The notes under the pieces were generated by a model. It ran no database searches and was not told the DNA's origin. It worked only from the letters and a program-made list of their open reading frames with translations. From positions 1-39,672 of the forward strand of contig JAKOND010000242.1 of NCBI GenBank assembly GCA_022702125.1: 39,672 nucleotides of DNA, written 5' to 3'. Source of the stretch: Burkholderiaceae bacterium (GTDB taxonomy: Bacteria > Pseudomonadota > Gammaproteobacteria > Burkholderiales > Burkholderiaceae_C). A program made the position numbers and the translations under genes. Each line of letters opens with the position of its first letter. Position 1 is the stretch's first letter. Of the stretch, positions 27,297 to 37,363 are shown piece after piece.

Positions 27297-28769
27297 ATGA
27301 CCTTCTGCAACCGTCTCGCGGCCACGCTGGCGCCCCTGGCGCCGTACGGCCTCGCCGCCGTCCTGGCCGCCGCCTCCTTCGCGGCCCCGGCGCAGGGCCT
27401 GCGTCCCTCGTCCGGCTCCGGCCTCTCGCCGCGCGGCGCCCTGTCCGCGCCCGCCGCCGCATCCCCGGCCGCCGCGCCCGCCACGCCCGAAGGCGCCGCC
27501 GCCGCCGAGTCCGGCAACCGGCAGGCCGACTACATCGTCGCGGTCGTCAATTCCGAGCCGATCACCAACGGCGAGGTGCAGGCCCGCATCGCCCGCGTGT
27601 CGCGCCAGATCGCCCAGCAGAACAACGGCAACCTGCCGCCGCGCGCGGCGCTGGCGCGCGAGGTGCTCGAACGCCTGATCCTCGAGAAGGCCCAGCTGCA
27701 GCAGGCGCGCGACACCGGCATCAAGGTCGACGACGGCACCGTCGACCTGGCCGAGGAGAACGTCGCCCGCCAGAACGACACCGACGTGGCCGGCCTGCGC
27801 CGCCGCCTCGGCGCCGAGGGCCTGACGCCGGCGCGCTTCCGCGAGGAGCTGCGCAACCAGATCCTGCTGCAGCGCCTGCGCGACCGCGAAGTCGAGGGCC
27901 GGGTCAAGATCAGCGACCTCGAACTCGACCAGTACATCCTGGAGCAGCAGCAGGGCGGCACCGGCGGCACGCCGGCCCGCGCGGCGGTGCCGGACATCAA
28001 CCTGGCGCAGGTGCTGGTGATCGTTCCCGAGGACGCCCGGCCCGACCAGGTCGCGCCGCTGCTGGAGAAGGCCCGCCGCATCGCCGAGCGCGCCCGCGCC
28101 GGCGAGGACTTCGCGCACCTGGCGCGCACCCTGTCCGACGCGCCCGACCGCGCCGGCGGCGGCGTGCTCGGCCTGCGCAGCGCCGACCGCTACCCGGCGC
28201 TCTTCGTCGATGCCACCCGCAACGCCAAGGCCGGCGACATCGTCGGCCCGATCCGCTCGCCCGCGGGCTTCCACGTCCTGCGGGTGATCGAGAAGCTGCA
28301 GCCCGATGCCCAGGCGTCCAAGGTGGTCCAGGCGCACGCCCGCCACATCCTGCTGCGCACCACGCCGCAGATGACCGAGGCCCAGGCCATCGCCCAGCTG
28401 GCCGACCTGAAGCGCCGCATCCAGTCCGGCCAGGCCGACTTCCCCACGCTGGCCAAGGAATACTCGCAGGACGGCAGCGCCGCCCAGGGCGGCGACCTCG
28501 GCTGGGCCAACCCGGGCCAGTTCGTGCCCGAGTTCGAGGAGGCGCTCGGCGGCCTCACCCCGGGCCAGGTCAGCGATCCGGTGGTGTCGCGCTTCGGCGT
28601 CCACCTGATCCAGCTGGTCGAGCGCCGCGAGCACACGCTCAACCAGCGCGAGCAGCGCGAGATGGCGCGCGGCGCGGTGCGCGAGAAGAAGCTCGACGAG
28701 GCCTACGCCAACTGGCTGCAGGAGCTGCGCGCCCGCGCCTACGTCGAACTGCGCGACCCGCCGCAGTGA
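27297..28769 (+). CDS. surA: Peptidyl-prolyl isomerase / outer-membrane protein chaperone SurA
   Basis: 490-residue periplasmic chaperone that guides outer-membrane proteins, including LptD, to the BAM complex. A signal peptide ([21 protein letters not shown]) is followed by a Pro/Ala-rich linker, the chaperone domain (about 78-215, starting [17 protein letters not shown]), and two parvulin domains. The second has [38 protein letters not shown] and [12 protein letters not shown]. The first is more divergent, as is common. It lies 55 bp after lptD and likely shares its transcript. pdxA, often found next, is missing; rsmA follows after 133 bp. Confidence 0.96.
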   Translation: MTFCNRLAATLAPLAPYGLAAVLAAASFAAPAQGLRPSSGSGLSPRGALSAPAAASPAAAPATPEGAAAAESGNRQADYIVAVVNSEPITNGEVQARIARVSRQIAQQNNGNLPPRAALAREVLERLILEKAQLQQARDTGIKVDDGTVDLAEENVARQNDTDVAGLRRRLGAEGLTPARFREELRNQILLQRLRDREVEGRVKISDLELDQYILEQQQGGTGGTPARAAVPDINLAQVLVIVPEDARPDQVAPLLEKARRIAERARAGEDFAHLARTLSDAPDRAGGGVLGLRSADRYPALFVDATRNAKAGDIVGPIRSPAGFHVLRVIEKLQPDAQASKVVQAHARHILLRTTPQMTEAQAIAQLADLKRRIQSGQADFPTLAKEYSQDGSAAQGGDLGWANPGQFVPEFEEALGGLTPGQVSDPVVSRFGVHLIQLVERREHTLNQREQREMARGAVREKKLDEAYANWLQELRARAYVELRDPPQ

Positions 28770-28902
28770 CGGACCATCCCCGAAGCGCCTTCGGCGCCTC
28801 CCCCCCGCGGGGGCGGCACCGGCGGCCCGGCGAAACCGGTTCCGCGGCGTCCTCGGCGCTCCATCGCATGCATTCCACCCTGTCCCGGAGCCCCTCGCAC
28901 CC

Positions 28903-29685
28903 GTGAAGCACATCGCCCGCAAGCGCTTCGGCCAGCATTTCCTGACCGACGGCGGCATCATCGACGCCATCGTCCACGCCATCGCGCCGCAGCCCGGCGA
29001 CGCCATGCTCGAGATCGGCCCCGGCCTGGCCGCGCTGACCCAGCCGCTGGTCGAGCGCCTGGGCCGGCTCGCCGTCGTCGAACTCGACCGCGACCTGGCC
29101 GCCCGGCTGCGCGCCCATCCGCAGCTCGACGTCATCGAATCCGACGTCCTGAAGGTCGATTTCACCCGGGTGGCGCAGGCGCGCGGCACCGCGAAGCTGC
29201 GCGTGGTGGGCAACCTGCCCTACAACATCTCCACGCCCATCCTCTTCCACCTGCTCGACCACGTGGCGGTGGTCGCGGACCAGCATTTCATGCTGCAGAA
29301 GGAGGTGATCGACCGCATGGTGGCGCGCCCCGCCACCGCGGCCTACGGCCGGCTGTCGGTGATGCTGCAGTGGCGCTACGCGATGGAGGACGTGCTCTTC
29401 GTTCCGCCCGAGAGCTTCGACCCGCCGCCGCGGGTGGACAGCGCGGTGGTGCGCATGGTGCCGCGCGAGGCCCCGGCCGCGGTGGACGTGGCGCTGCTGT
29501 CCGAACTGGTGCAGGTCGCCTTCAGCCAGCGGCGCAAGCTGCTGCGCCACACCCTGGGCGCCTGGCTGGCGCAGCGCGGCGTGGCGCATGCCTTCGACCT
29601 GCAGCGCCGGGCCGAGGAGGTGCCGGTGGACGCTTATGTGGACCTGGCGCGCCTGGTCGCGGAGACCGGCTCGCCCACGGCCTGA
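28903..29685 (+). CDS. rsmA: 16S rRNA dimethyladenosine transferase
   Basis: 260-residue methyltransferase (KsgA) that dimethylates A1518 and A1519 of 16S rRNA during 30S maturation. The start is the GTG at 28903, as the protein then begins [16 protein letters not shown] like its family; no ATG fits. SAM-binding motif [11 protein letters not shown] (about 35-45), acidic VVELDRDLA and the catalytic NLPYNIST (about 103-110) are present, and the C-terminal domain has [12 protein letters not shown]. The upstream 133 bp include CGCCTTCGGCG and a C7/G5 pairing that could form small hairpins. A terminator follows. Confidence 0.95.
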   Translation: MKHIARKRFGQHFLTDGGIIDAIVHAIAPQPGDAMLEIGPGLAALTQPLVERLGRLAVVELDRDLAARLRAHPQLDVIESDVLKVDFTRVAQARGTAKLRVVGNLPYNISTPILFHLLDHVAVVADQHFMLQKEVIDRMVARPATAAYGRLSVMLQWRYAMEDVLFVPPESFDPPPRVDSAVVRMVPREAPAAVDVALLSELVQVAFSQRRKLLRHTLGAWLAQRGVAHAFDLQRRAEEVPVDAYVDLARLVAETGSPTA

Positions 29686-29704
29686 CCGGCGGCCCCGGAC
29701 GGAC

Positions 29705-29744
29705 GAAAGCCCGCCGCCTGCATCCGCGGGCGGCGGGCTTTCTT
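29705..29744 (+). terminator. Hairpin terminator after rsmA
   Basis: Perfect 14-bp stem GAAAGCCCGCCGCC/GGCGGCGGGCTTTC (29705-29718 with 29729-29742), 10-nt loop, then TTC. The T-rich part is within the stem end, so it works in both directions in principle. Confidence 0.75.
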
Positions 29745-29755
29745 CATGCGCCGTC

Positions 29756-29845
29756 TCAGGCGGCGGTGAGCCAGTAGCCCGCGTTGAAGGGGCTGCTCAT
29801 GCGCAGCGCCAGCGGGGACACGTCGACGAGCTTGTCGGTGGGCAT
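29756..29845 (-). pseudogene. Orphan coding-like 3' end, 29 codons from the only ATG
   Basis: On the minus strand, downstream of barstar, a frame ending MSSPFNAGYWLTAA-stop has 29 codons from ATG 29845 and third positions that are almost all G or C, like true genes here. The coding look extends upstream of that ATG (AGIAIDADTAEK) but no earlier ATG or GTG start is in frame after the barstar stop. It may be the tail of a truncated gene, or a genuine small protein of unknown function. I do not recognise it. Confidence 0.35.
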
Positions 29846-29915
29846 CTTCTCGGCGGTGTCGGCATCGATGGCGATGCCGGCGGGAGCGACTGCGTTGGCA
29901 GGGCTAGCCTCGGTC

Positions 29916-29950
29916 GCCCGTTCTGCTTGGCTGGTGGATGCAGAACGGGC
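29916..29950. repeat. 11-bp inverted repeat at the barstar stop codon
   Basis: GCCCGTTCTGC (29916-29926) and GCAGAACGGGC (29940-29950) with a 13-bp loop. One arm touches the last base of the barstar stop. There is no T-run, so it is a weak terminator candidate or a transcript-end hairpin. Confidence 0.55.
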
Positions 29951-30375
29951 TACAGAAAAGAATAGAAACAGCGGAAGGGGATCTTGCGGTCGCCCCAGTA
30001 GTCCGAGGCCTCGCGGAAGATGTCGAGCAGCTGCTCGCGCGCTTCCTTGTCGAACTTGGCATGGGCCGGGATCTGTTCCAGCACCACGACGAAGCCCGGT
30101 TGCGGGCCCGATTTGTGCAAGGGATCGGTCATGCAGTCGTACAGCGCGTCGAAATTCTTGCCGAAGTGCGACGGGAAGGTGAATTGCGCGGCAATCATGT
30201 CCAGCACGTCCTGCTTGGACTGTGCGTTGGCCAGGTTGGCGTACAGGAAGTGGTGGCCCAGGGACTGGGCGGCTTCCTGCAGGTCCGGCACGCGGTGCGC
30301 CCGGATCGACTGCACGATGTTGCTTCGCACGCCGCGCAGCGGGGTGTCCGTGTCGCGACGAAGGGGTGCTTCCAT
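29950..30375 (-). CDS. Barstar-family ribonuclease inhibitor
   Basis: 141-residue protein of the barstar family, which binds and blocks barnase-like RNases in the cytoplasm. The hallmark FGKNFDALYDCMTD is at residues 71-84, and the end GDRKIPFRCFYSFL matches family members. It is about 50 residues longer than B. amyloliquefaciens barstar (90), the extra part being N-terminal. The start MEAPLRR is preferred because an AG-rich stretch precedes it; ATG 30411 (MEILDLRE) is possible. It lies downstream of the RNase gene on the same strand, 98 bp away, so the pair forms an effector-immunity unit. Codons are less GC-rich than in neighbours. Confidence 0.9.
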   Translation of the reverse strand: MEAPLRRDTDTPLRGVRSNIVQSIRAHRVPDLQEAAQSLGHHFLYANLANAQSKQDVLDMIAAQFTFPSHFGKNFDALYDCMTDPLHKSGPQPGFVVVLEQIPAHAKFDKEAREQLLDIFREASDYWGDRKIPFRCFYSFL

Positions 30376-30473
30376 CTCCGCTTCTCTTTCTCTAAGGTCC
30401 AAAATTTCCATGGCGGTCGTGGAAACCGCCAGCCTGGTGTGCCGGTGCGGGGAGCCCGTCGGCGGTGAATGGG

Positions 30474-30941
30474 TCAGTCGGTGACGATCTGGCGAAAACT
30501 GGCGTAGTGGTCGCTGCTGTAGAAACACGCGTCGGGCTGCGCCGGCATCCGGCCGCCGCAGACGATGCGGCGGGCACCGCGGTCGCGGACGCCCGGGGTG
30601 CGCACGGTGTATTCGCGGTAGTAGCCACGGGTCTGGGCAGGCAGCAGACGTTCACGGTTGCCGAAGACGACGCCGTCCTTGTCATGGTCGAAAGGGCCTC
30701 CATGGCGGATGCGGTCGAGCATCTCGCGTCCCTGGGGCGGCAGCGCGGCTGCCTCGACGGACGGGAGAGCCGGCGGTGCGTCGCGGGCCTGGAGGACCGG
30801 ACTGGTGGCGGCGGCCACGGCCCAGAGGACCCACGCCATGCGCCGGCCCGCGGCCCGCGTCCCCTGGACCCACCGGGCGGCCTGCCCACCCCGCGGACCT
30901 TCGGGCCCACCAGCCGGGGTGCCGGCACCTTCTCGCACCAT
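30474..30941 (-). CDS. Secreted guanyl-specific ribonuclease (RNase N1/Sa, barnase-like)
   Basis: 155 residues from ATG 30941, or 121 from ATG 30839. The hydrophobic stretch MAWVLWAVAAATSPVLQA is a signal sequence. The catalytic domain is close to Streptomyces RNase Sa: LPPQGREMLDRIRHGGPF, then DGVVFGNRERLLP, and GYYREYTVRTPG. The catalytic Glu (about 110 in REYTV), Arg (124/125 in GARRIV) and His (145 in SSDHYASF) are all kept, so it should be active. GAAAGG upstream favours the 30941 start, but then the signal peptide has a 34-residue leader segment. It is paired with the barstar gene that follows. Function may be nutrient scavenging or antagonism. Confidence 0.88.
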   Translation of the reverse strand: MVREGAGTPAGGPEGPRGGQAARWVQGTRAAGRRMAWVLWAVAAATSPVLQARDAPPALPSVEAAALPPQGREMLDRIRHGGPFDHDKDGVVFGNRERLLPAQTRGYYREYTVRTPGVRDRGARRIVCGGRMPAQPDACFYSSDHYASFRQIVTD

Positions 30942-31113
30942 GAAAAAACCTTTCGGAAACCTGGGAAAAACCCCGAAATTTCAGCCCGCTAGTGTCCGAT
31001 AAAGCGTGCCTGAACGCAAGCGTGCCGGCCGCTCGTCGGGGCCGGCACGGGGTTTTTCCTTCGCCGCGGCATGCGCGCGCCCGGCCGCGTCCACGGCCGG
31101 GCGGTGCGGGGTT

Positions 31114-33453
<2,340 letters not shown>

Positions 33454-33539
33454 CGGGAATCTCCTGGGCGCTGGAATCCGCCGGCCGCGCAGCCCGGCGG
33501 GACGCGTGGATCATGGCCGCCGGCCGGTGAGGGAAAAGG

Positions 33540-33545
33540 ATTGTA
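33540..33545 (-). promoter_or_regulatory. -10-like TACAAT for maeB
   Basis: TACAAT on the minus strand, about 87 bp before the maeB ATG. A -35 is not evident because the 24-bp palindrome lies there. Confidence 0.35.
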
Positions 33546-33552
33546 GGCCGGC

Positions 33553-33576
33553 CTCCCCGGGCGGCCGCCCGGGGAG
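33553..33576. repeat. Perfect 24-bp GC-rich palindrome between nadM-like gene and maeB
   Basis: CTCCCCGGGCGG followed directly by its complement CCGCCCGGGGAG, with no loop. It is 11 bp downstream of the nadM-like stop and 8 bp upstream of the TACAAT element. It may end nadM transcripts as a hairpin, although no T-run follows. Confidence 0.6.
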
Positions 33577-33587
33577 AGCCCCCGTGC

Positions 33588-34772
33588 TCAGTCCCGCACG
33601 ATCCGCAGGAAATGGTCGAGCATGTGGAAATGGTCCTCGAAGCATTCCGGCTCCAGCGCCGGCAGGCGTTCGAGGGGCATCCACCGCACCGCCGCCGCGT
33701 CGTCGCCGGCCCGGACGGCGGGCAGCGGCCGCTCGCCCAGGTCGAAGAAGTGCGCATGGGTGACGGTGCGGCCGCGCTGGCTGCGGTCCGGGTGGTCGAA
33801 GACCGCCACCGAGCGCAGGTGGGCGCGCATCTCGGCTTCCGGCAGGCGCAGGCCGGTCTCCTCCTCCAGCTCGCGCAGGGCCGACTGCCAGAGGGTCTCG
33901 CGCGGTTCGAGGAAGCCGCCGGGCACCGCCCACTGGCCCCGGCCGGGCGCGCCGCCGCGCCGGATCAGCAGCACGTGGGCGGCGCAGCGCACCACCGCGT
34001 CGACGGTGACGAAGACCGGCGGGTAGGGCGCGGCGGCCCAGGCGGCACGGTAGCGTTGCAGCATGCGCCATTCCTCGGCCAGCGCGGCGTAGTGCGGCAG
34101 CGCGGCCCAGGCGCGCAGCACGGCGCGCACCGCGGGCGGCAGCTCGCCGGTCAGGGCCGCCAGGCAGGCGTCGAGCCGGGACCGGTCCAGCGGCGCCTCG
34201 CCGTGCGCGGGCTCGCCGGCGCAGCCGAAGTAGGCGTTGCGCACCGCGGTGGCGTCGGTCGGCCCGCTACGCGGCAGGCTCAGCAGCCGCCAGCCGGGGA
34301 AGCCGCGCAGGTAGTCGCTGGTGGCGTCCTTGAAGTGGCCGACCAGGGCCACCGACGGCGCGGCGCGGCCGGCGCCCTCGCGCGCCAGCAGGCCCTCGAC
34401 GCCGTGGCGCACCGCGTCCTGCCAGCGCGCCTCGTCGAACAGGTCGCGCACCGGCAGGAAGCGCAGCCGCGCCCGGGCCGCCGGGCCGTCGGCCTCGGCC
34501 ACCGCCAGGCCGATCATCTCGGCGCGCTCCTCCCAGGTGAAGGGGTTCTTGGGCGAGCGCGCCTGCCACGCCGAGCCCAGCACCACCACGGCGAGCGGCG
34601 CGGCCGCCAGCGCCTGCCGCAGCAGCGCGAGGTGGCCGCTGTGGAAGGGCTGGAAGCGGCCGATGAAGACGGCGGCGTCGGGCGCCCCGGCGGCGCGCGG
34701 CGCATCCGGCGCGGAGGGGGCGCGCCCGGCGGGTTCGGGCGGGTCGGACGGCAGCAGGTAGGGTTCGGGCAT
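33588..34772 (-). CDS. Bifunctional NMN adenylyltransferase / Nudix hydrolase
   Basis: 394-residue fusion. Residues about 33-210 form a NadM-type nucleotidyltransferase (FIGRFQPFHSGHLALLRQAL with the GRFQPxHxGH motif, and SLPRSGPTDATAVRNAYF near the end). Residues about 250-394 form a Nudix domain whose box reads GGFLEPRETLWQSALRELEEETGLRLP (GX5EX7REVXEEXGU pattern, in blocks). The pair makes NAD+ from NMN and hydrolyses ADP-ribose or related compounds, linking NAD salvage and turnover. Family members are about 340-350 residues; the extra length is an N-terminal Pro/Ala tail and a middle loop. The usual neighbour nadV is absent. Confidence 0.93.
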   Translation of the reverse strand: MPEPYLLPSDPPEPAGRAPSAPDAPRAAGAPDAAVFIGRFQPFHSGHLALLRQALAAAPLAVVVLGSAWQARSPKNPFTWEERAEMIGLAVAEADGPAARARLRFLPVRDLFDEARWQDAVRHGVEGLLAREGAGRAAPSVALVGHFKDATSDYLRGFPGWRLLSLPRSGPTDATAVRNAYFGCAGEPAHGEAPLDRSRLDACLAALTGELPPAVRAVLRAWAALPHYAALAEEWRMLQRYRAAWAAAPYPPVFVTVDAVVRCAAHVLLIRRGGAPGRGQWAVPGGFLEPRETLWQSALRELEEETGLRLPEAEMRAHLRSVAVFDHPDRSQRGRTVTHAHFFDLGERPLPAVRAGDDAAAVRWMPLERLPALEPECFEDHFHMLDHFLRIVRD

Positions 34773-34945
34773 GGCGGGCGGACGGAGGGGGGGGCGGCGG
34801 TGGAGCGGGAGCGGCGGGACGTGCGGCTACGCGGGGGTGTTGCTATCGAAAAAAGAGCTGGCAGCCAAGGTGGCATGCGGGCTGCGAGGCGATCCGTTCG
34901 TGGGGATCCCGGCCCCGCCGCCCGCCGGAGATGCGGTGGGCCGGC

Positions 34946-36133
34946 TCAGGCCGCCAGCAGCTTCATCTGCTCCATGCGGCGCGGCGTCTGCTTGCCGGCG
35001 AGCACGAAGCCGCGCAGCAGCCCGTCCGCGCCGTGGAAATGCCAGACGCCGTCCTCGGGCCGGCTCCAGCGGCCGCCCTCGGCCTGCGCCGGGCCGGGCG
35101 CCGCCACCACGATCGGCAGCGCCGGCGTCTTGACCGTGACCGGCATGACCGGGAAGCGCACCGGCGTCGGCGTGCCGGCCAGCGTCGCGGCCAGCGCGCG
35201 GGCCGCGCTCATCACCGGCATCACGTAGGGCAGCAGCCGGCCGCCGGCGCTGGCGTACTGGGCGCCGTCGCCCAGCGCATGCACCCGCGGCGCGCTGGTC
35301 TGGAGCAGGTCGTCCACGCAGACGCCGCGCTCGCACCGGATGCCGGCGGCCTCGGCCAGCGCGGTCTCGGCGCGCAGTCCGACGGCCGAGAGCACCGCGC
35401 CGGCCCGCAGCACCGTGCCGTCGGACAGCGTGACCCGCAGCGTCGGCGCCGCCTCCGCGGCCGGCGCGGCGGAGGGATCGGACCCGCCGGCGGCGTCCAC
35501 CGCCCGCACCGTGGCGCCCGCGTGCAGCACCGCGCCGGCGGCGGTCAGGGCCTCGGCCAGCGCCGCGCCGGCATCGGCGGGCAGCAGGGTCGACAGCGGC
35601 ACCGGCGCGGGATCGACCAGGTGCGCCCGGTAGCCGGCGGCCAGCAGGTCGTTGGCGAACTCGCAGCCGATCAGGCCCGCGCCCATCACCACCACCGTCG
35701 CGCCGGCCGGCAGCTCGCGGTGGAAGACGCCGTAGTCGTCGAGCGAATTGACGCTGCGCACCCGGTCGGCGGCATCGCCCTGCAGCGGCACCCGCACCGG
35801 ATGCGCGCCGGTGGCCAGCACCAGATCGCGGTAGGCGAGCGTCTCGCCGCCCTCCAGCGCCACGGTGCGCGCGGCGGTGTCGATGCCGACGACGCGGGTA
35901 TGGGCGCGCAGCGTCACCTGCAGCGTCTCGGCCAGCGCGGCGGCCGGGGTGGTCACCAGCTGCGTCGGCAGGCGCTTCTGGGCGAAGGCGTTCGACAGGG
36001 TGGGCTTGGCGTAGAAGTCGCCGCTGCCGAGCGTGACCAGCACGACCGGCGTGGCGGTGTCGAGCTTGCGGAATTCGCGGACCGTGGTCCAGCCGGACAG
36101 GCCGGAGCCGATGACGACGAGGGGATGGGACAT
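34946..36133 (-). CDS. FAD-dependent NAD(P)H oxidoreductase, rubredoxin-reductase-like
   Basis: 395-residue flavoprotein of the pyridine nucleotide-disulfide reductase family. The FAD motif is VVIGSGLSGWTTVREFRKLD at the N-terminus, the NAD(P)H motif VVVMGAGLIGCEFANDL is near residue 148, and the second FAD motif LGDGAQYASAGG near 280. No redox CxxxxC follows the first motif, which separates it from glutathione reductases and fits rubredoxin or ferredoxin reductases. The start MSHPLVVIG at 36133 is preferred to one 42 bp upstream. No rubredoxin gene is beside it in this window, so the electron acceptor is open. Confidence 0.9.
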   Translation of the reverse strand: MSHPLVVIGSGLSGWTTVREFRKLDTATPVVLVTLGSGDFYAKPTLSNAFAQKRLPTQLVTTPAAALAETLQVTLRAHTRVVGIDTAARTVALEGGETLAYRDLVLATGAHPVRVPLQGDAADRVRSVNSLDDYGVFHRELPAGATVVVMGAGLIGCEFANDLLAAGYRAHLVDPAPVPLSTLLPADAGAALAEALTAAGAVLHAGATVRAVDAAGGSDPSAAPAAEAAPTLRVTLSDGTVLRAGAVLSAVGLRAETALAEAAGIRCERGVCVDDLLQTSAPRVHALGDGAQYASAGGRLLPYVMPVMSAARALAATLAGTPTPVRFPVMPVTVKTPALPIVVAAPGPAQAEGGRWSRPEDGVWHFHGADGLLRGFVLAGKQTPRRMEQMKLLAA

Positions 36134-36249
36134 GGCGGGCACAAAAAAAGAGGGAGGGCGGGAGGGACGCGGCATTGTCCGGCATGGGCCGCGCCGGCCG
36201 GATGCCGCCGCGGGAGCCGGCCGAACCGCCGCGCCGCGCAGGGCTTCAA

Positions 36250-36278
36250 TTGCATTTGGGTAGCATTCTCATTAACAA
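36250..36278 (+). promoter_or_regulatory. Promoter with overlapping Fur-box-like site for the PepSY operon
   Basis: TTGCAT (36250-36255) and TAACAA (36273-36278) are 17 bp apart. The spacer and -10 overlap 36258-36276, whose minus strand (GTTAATGAGAATGCTACCC) matches about 12 of 19 positions of the Fur consensus. Iron-dependent repression is therefore likely. Confidence 0.6.
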
Positions 36279-36318
36279 TGGCCGCCGTCCTCCATTCAGC
36301 ATCGCGAAAGAAACGACC

Positions 36319-36945
36319 ATGATCAAGCAAACCCTGCTGGCCTGCCTGCTGGCCCTCGGCGGCCTGGCCCGGGCGCATTACGTGTGGATCGAGCCGGCGG
36401 CGGCGGCCGGCGGCGAGGCCCGGGCCTACTTCGGCGAATGGGCCGACGATGTCCGCGAGACCGAGGCCGGCTACCTGAAGCTGGTGACCGCGCCGCGCGG
36501 CATGGCCCGCGACGGCGCCCTCCTGCCGGTGACCCGCCACGACGACCACCTCTCCTTCCAGCCCGGCGGCGGCGATGCGCGGCTGGTCGGCGGCCACGTC
36601 AACGACAAGGGCGTGGCGAGCCTCTACCAGGCCAAGGCCGGCCGCACCGAGACCGCCCCGCGCCACCCGCTGGAGCTGGTGCCCACGGCGGCCGGCGCCG
36701 ACACCTTCACCCTGCTGCTGGCCGGCCGGCCGCTGGCCAGGAAGGAGGTGGTGCTGTTCGGGCCGCCCAAGTGGCAGAAGACCTTCCGCACCGACGAGGC
36801 CGGCCGGGTGACCCTGGCCACGCCCTGGCCCGGGACGTACGTGGCCGAGGTGGGCCACCTGGACAAGGACGCCTCGGGCACCTGGGACGGCAAGCCCTAC
36901 GGCCAGACGCGGCACGTCTCCACGCTGACCTTCGTGGCGCCGTGA
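36319..36945 (+). CDS. DUF4198 domain periplasmic protein
   Basis: 208-residue protein with a signal peptide (MIKQTLLACLLALGGLARA, cut before HYVWIEP). The mature N-terminus starts with His and contains HYVWIEPAAA, typical of DUF4198 proteins, some of which bind nickel or cobalt in the periplasm. The C-terminal part (GPPKWQKTFRTDEAGRVTLATPW, PGTYVAEVGH) is an immunoglobulin-like beta domain. It is the first gene of a four-gene iron-linked operon under a Fur-like site. The ATG at 36319 fits the signal peptide. A role in metal handling is inferred from family and neighbours. Confidence 0.88.
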   Translation: MIKQTLLACLLALGGLARAHYVWIEPAAAAGGEARAYFGEWADDVRETEAGYLKLVTAPRGMARDGALLPVTRHDDHLSFQPGGGDARLVGGHVNDKGVASLYQAKAGRTETAPRHPLELVPTAAGADTFTLLLAGRPLARKEVVLFGPPKWQKTFRTDEAGRVTLATPWPGTYVAEVGHLDKDASGTWDGKPYGQTRHVSTLTFVAP

Positions 36946-36961
36946 GCGCGGAGGCACGGGC

Positions 36962-37363
36962 ATGAGCTTCGGCGCGCACCATGCGCCGGCCCATCCGTCG
37001 GCGCAGGCCGCGGCGGCCGACGCGTCCGCATCCACCCGCCACCGCTGGCTGCCGGCCGGCGGCGAGGGCCTGCGCTACCGGCTGGGCGTGGCGGCGCGCG
37101 CCGCGGCGGCGCTGTTCGGCGGCTATGCGGTCGCCGCGCTCGCCGGGGCGGCGCTGGCGCTGTACCTGCCCGGGCCGCGGTCCGAGACGGCGCTGACCGG
37201 CGCGCTGGCCTCCTTCGCCGTCTACGCCGGCGCGGCGATGTGGACCTTCGCCGCCCGCAGCGCCGCGCGCGCCTGGGGCGGACTGCTGCTGGCGTCGGCG
37301 GTGCTGGGCCTGCTGGTCTGGCTGCGCTACGCGGCGACGGGCGCGGCCGGAGGCGCGGCATGA
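36962..37363 (+). CDS. DUF3649 domain small membrane protein
   Basis: 133-residue protein with a 35-residue Ala/His-rich leader segment, then three hydrophobic helices (about 42-67, 77-98, 105-124). The form and place, directly before a PepSY membrane protein, match DUF3649 proteins of siderophore and iron-uptake loci. Its stop overlaps the next ATG (ATGA at 37360-37363). The start at 36962 is 16 bp after the previous stop. Biochemical function is unknown. Confidence 0.82.
   Translation: MSFGAHHAPAHPSAQAAAADASASTRHRWLPAGGEGLRYRLGVAARAAAALFGGYAVAALAGAALALYLPGPRSETALTGALASFAVYAGAAMWTFAARSAARAWGGLLLASAVLGLLVWLRYAATGAAGGAA

Noticed and set aside
23351-27517. Very long minus-strand open frame (about 1388 codons) across lptD and amgK
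   Set aside because: Only its last 403 codons are a real gene. The rest is antisense to lptD and has low-complexity His/Gly/Asp/Arg composition typical of reverse reading of GC-rich genes.
31022-31056. Plus-strand terminator-like hairpin GTGCCGGC/GCCGGCAC with T-run
   Set aside because: The hairpin is convincing but no plus-strand gene lies upstream of it, and it does not have a T-run in the direction of maeB, so no function is claimed.
30960-31060. Insertion-sequence end near TGTCCGATAAAG
   Set aside because: No matching inverted end, target duplication or transposase nearby.
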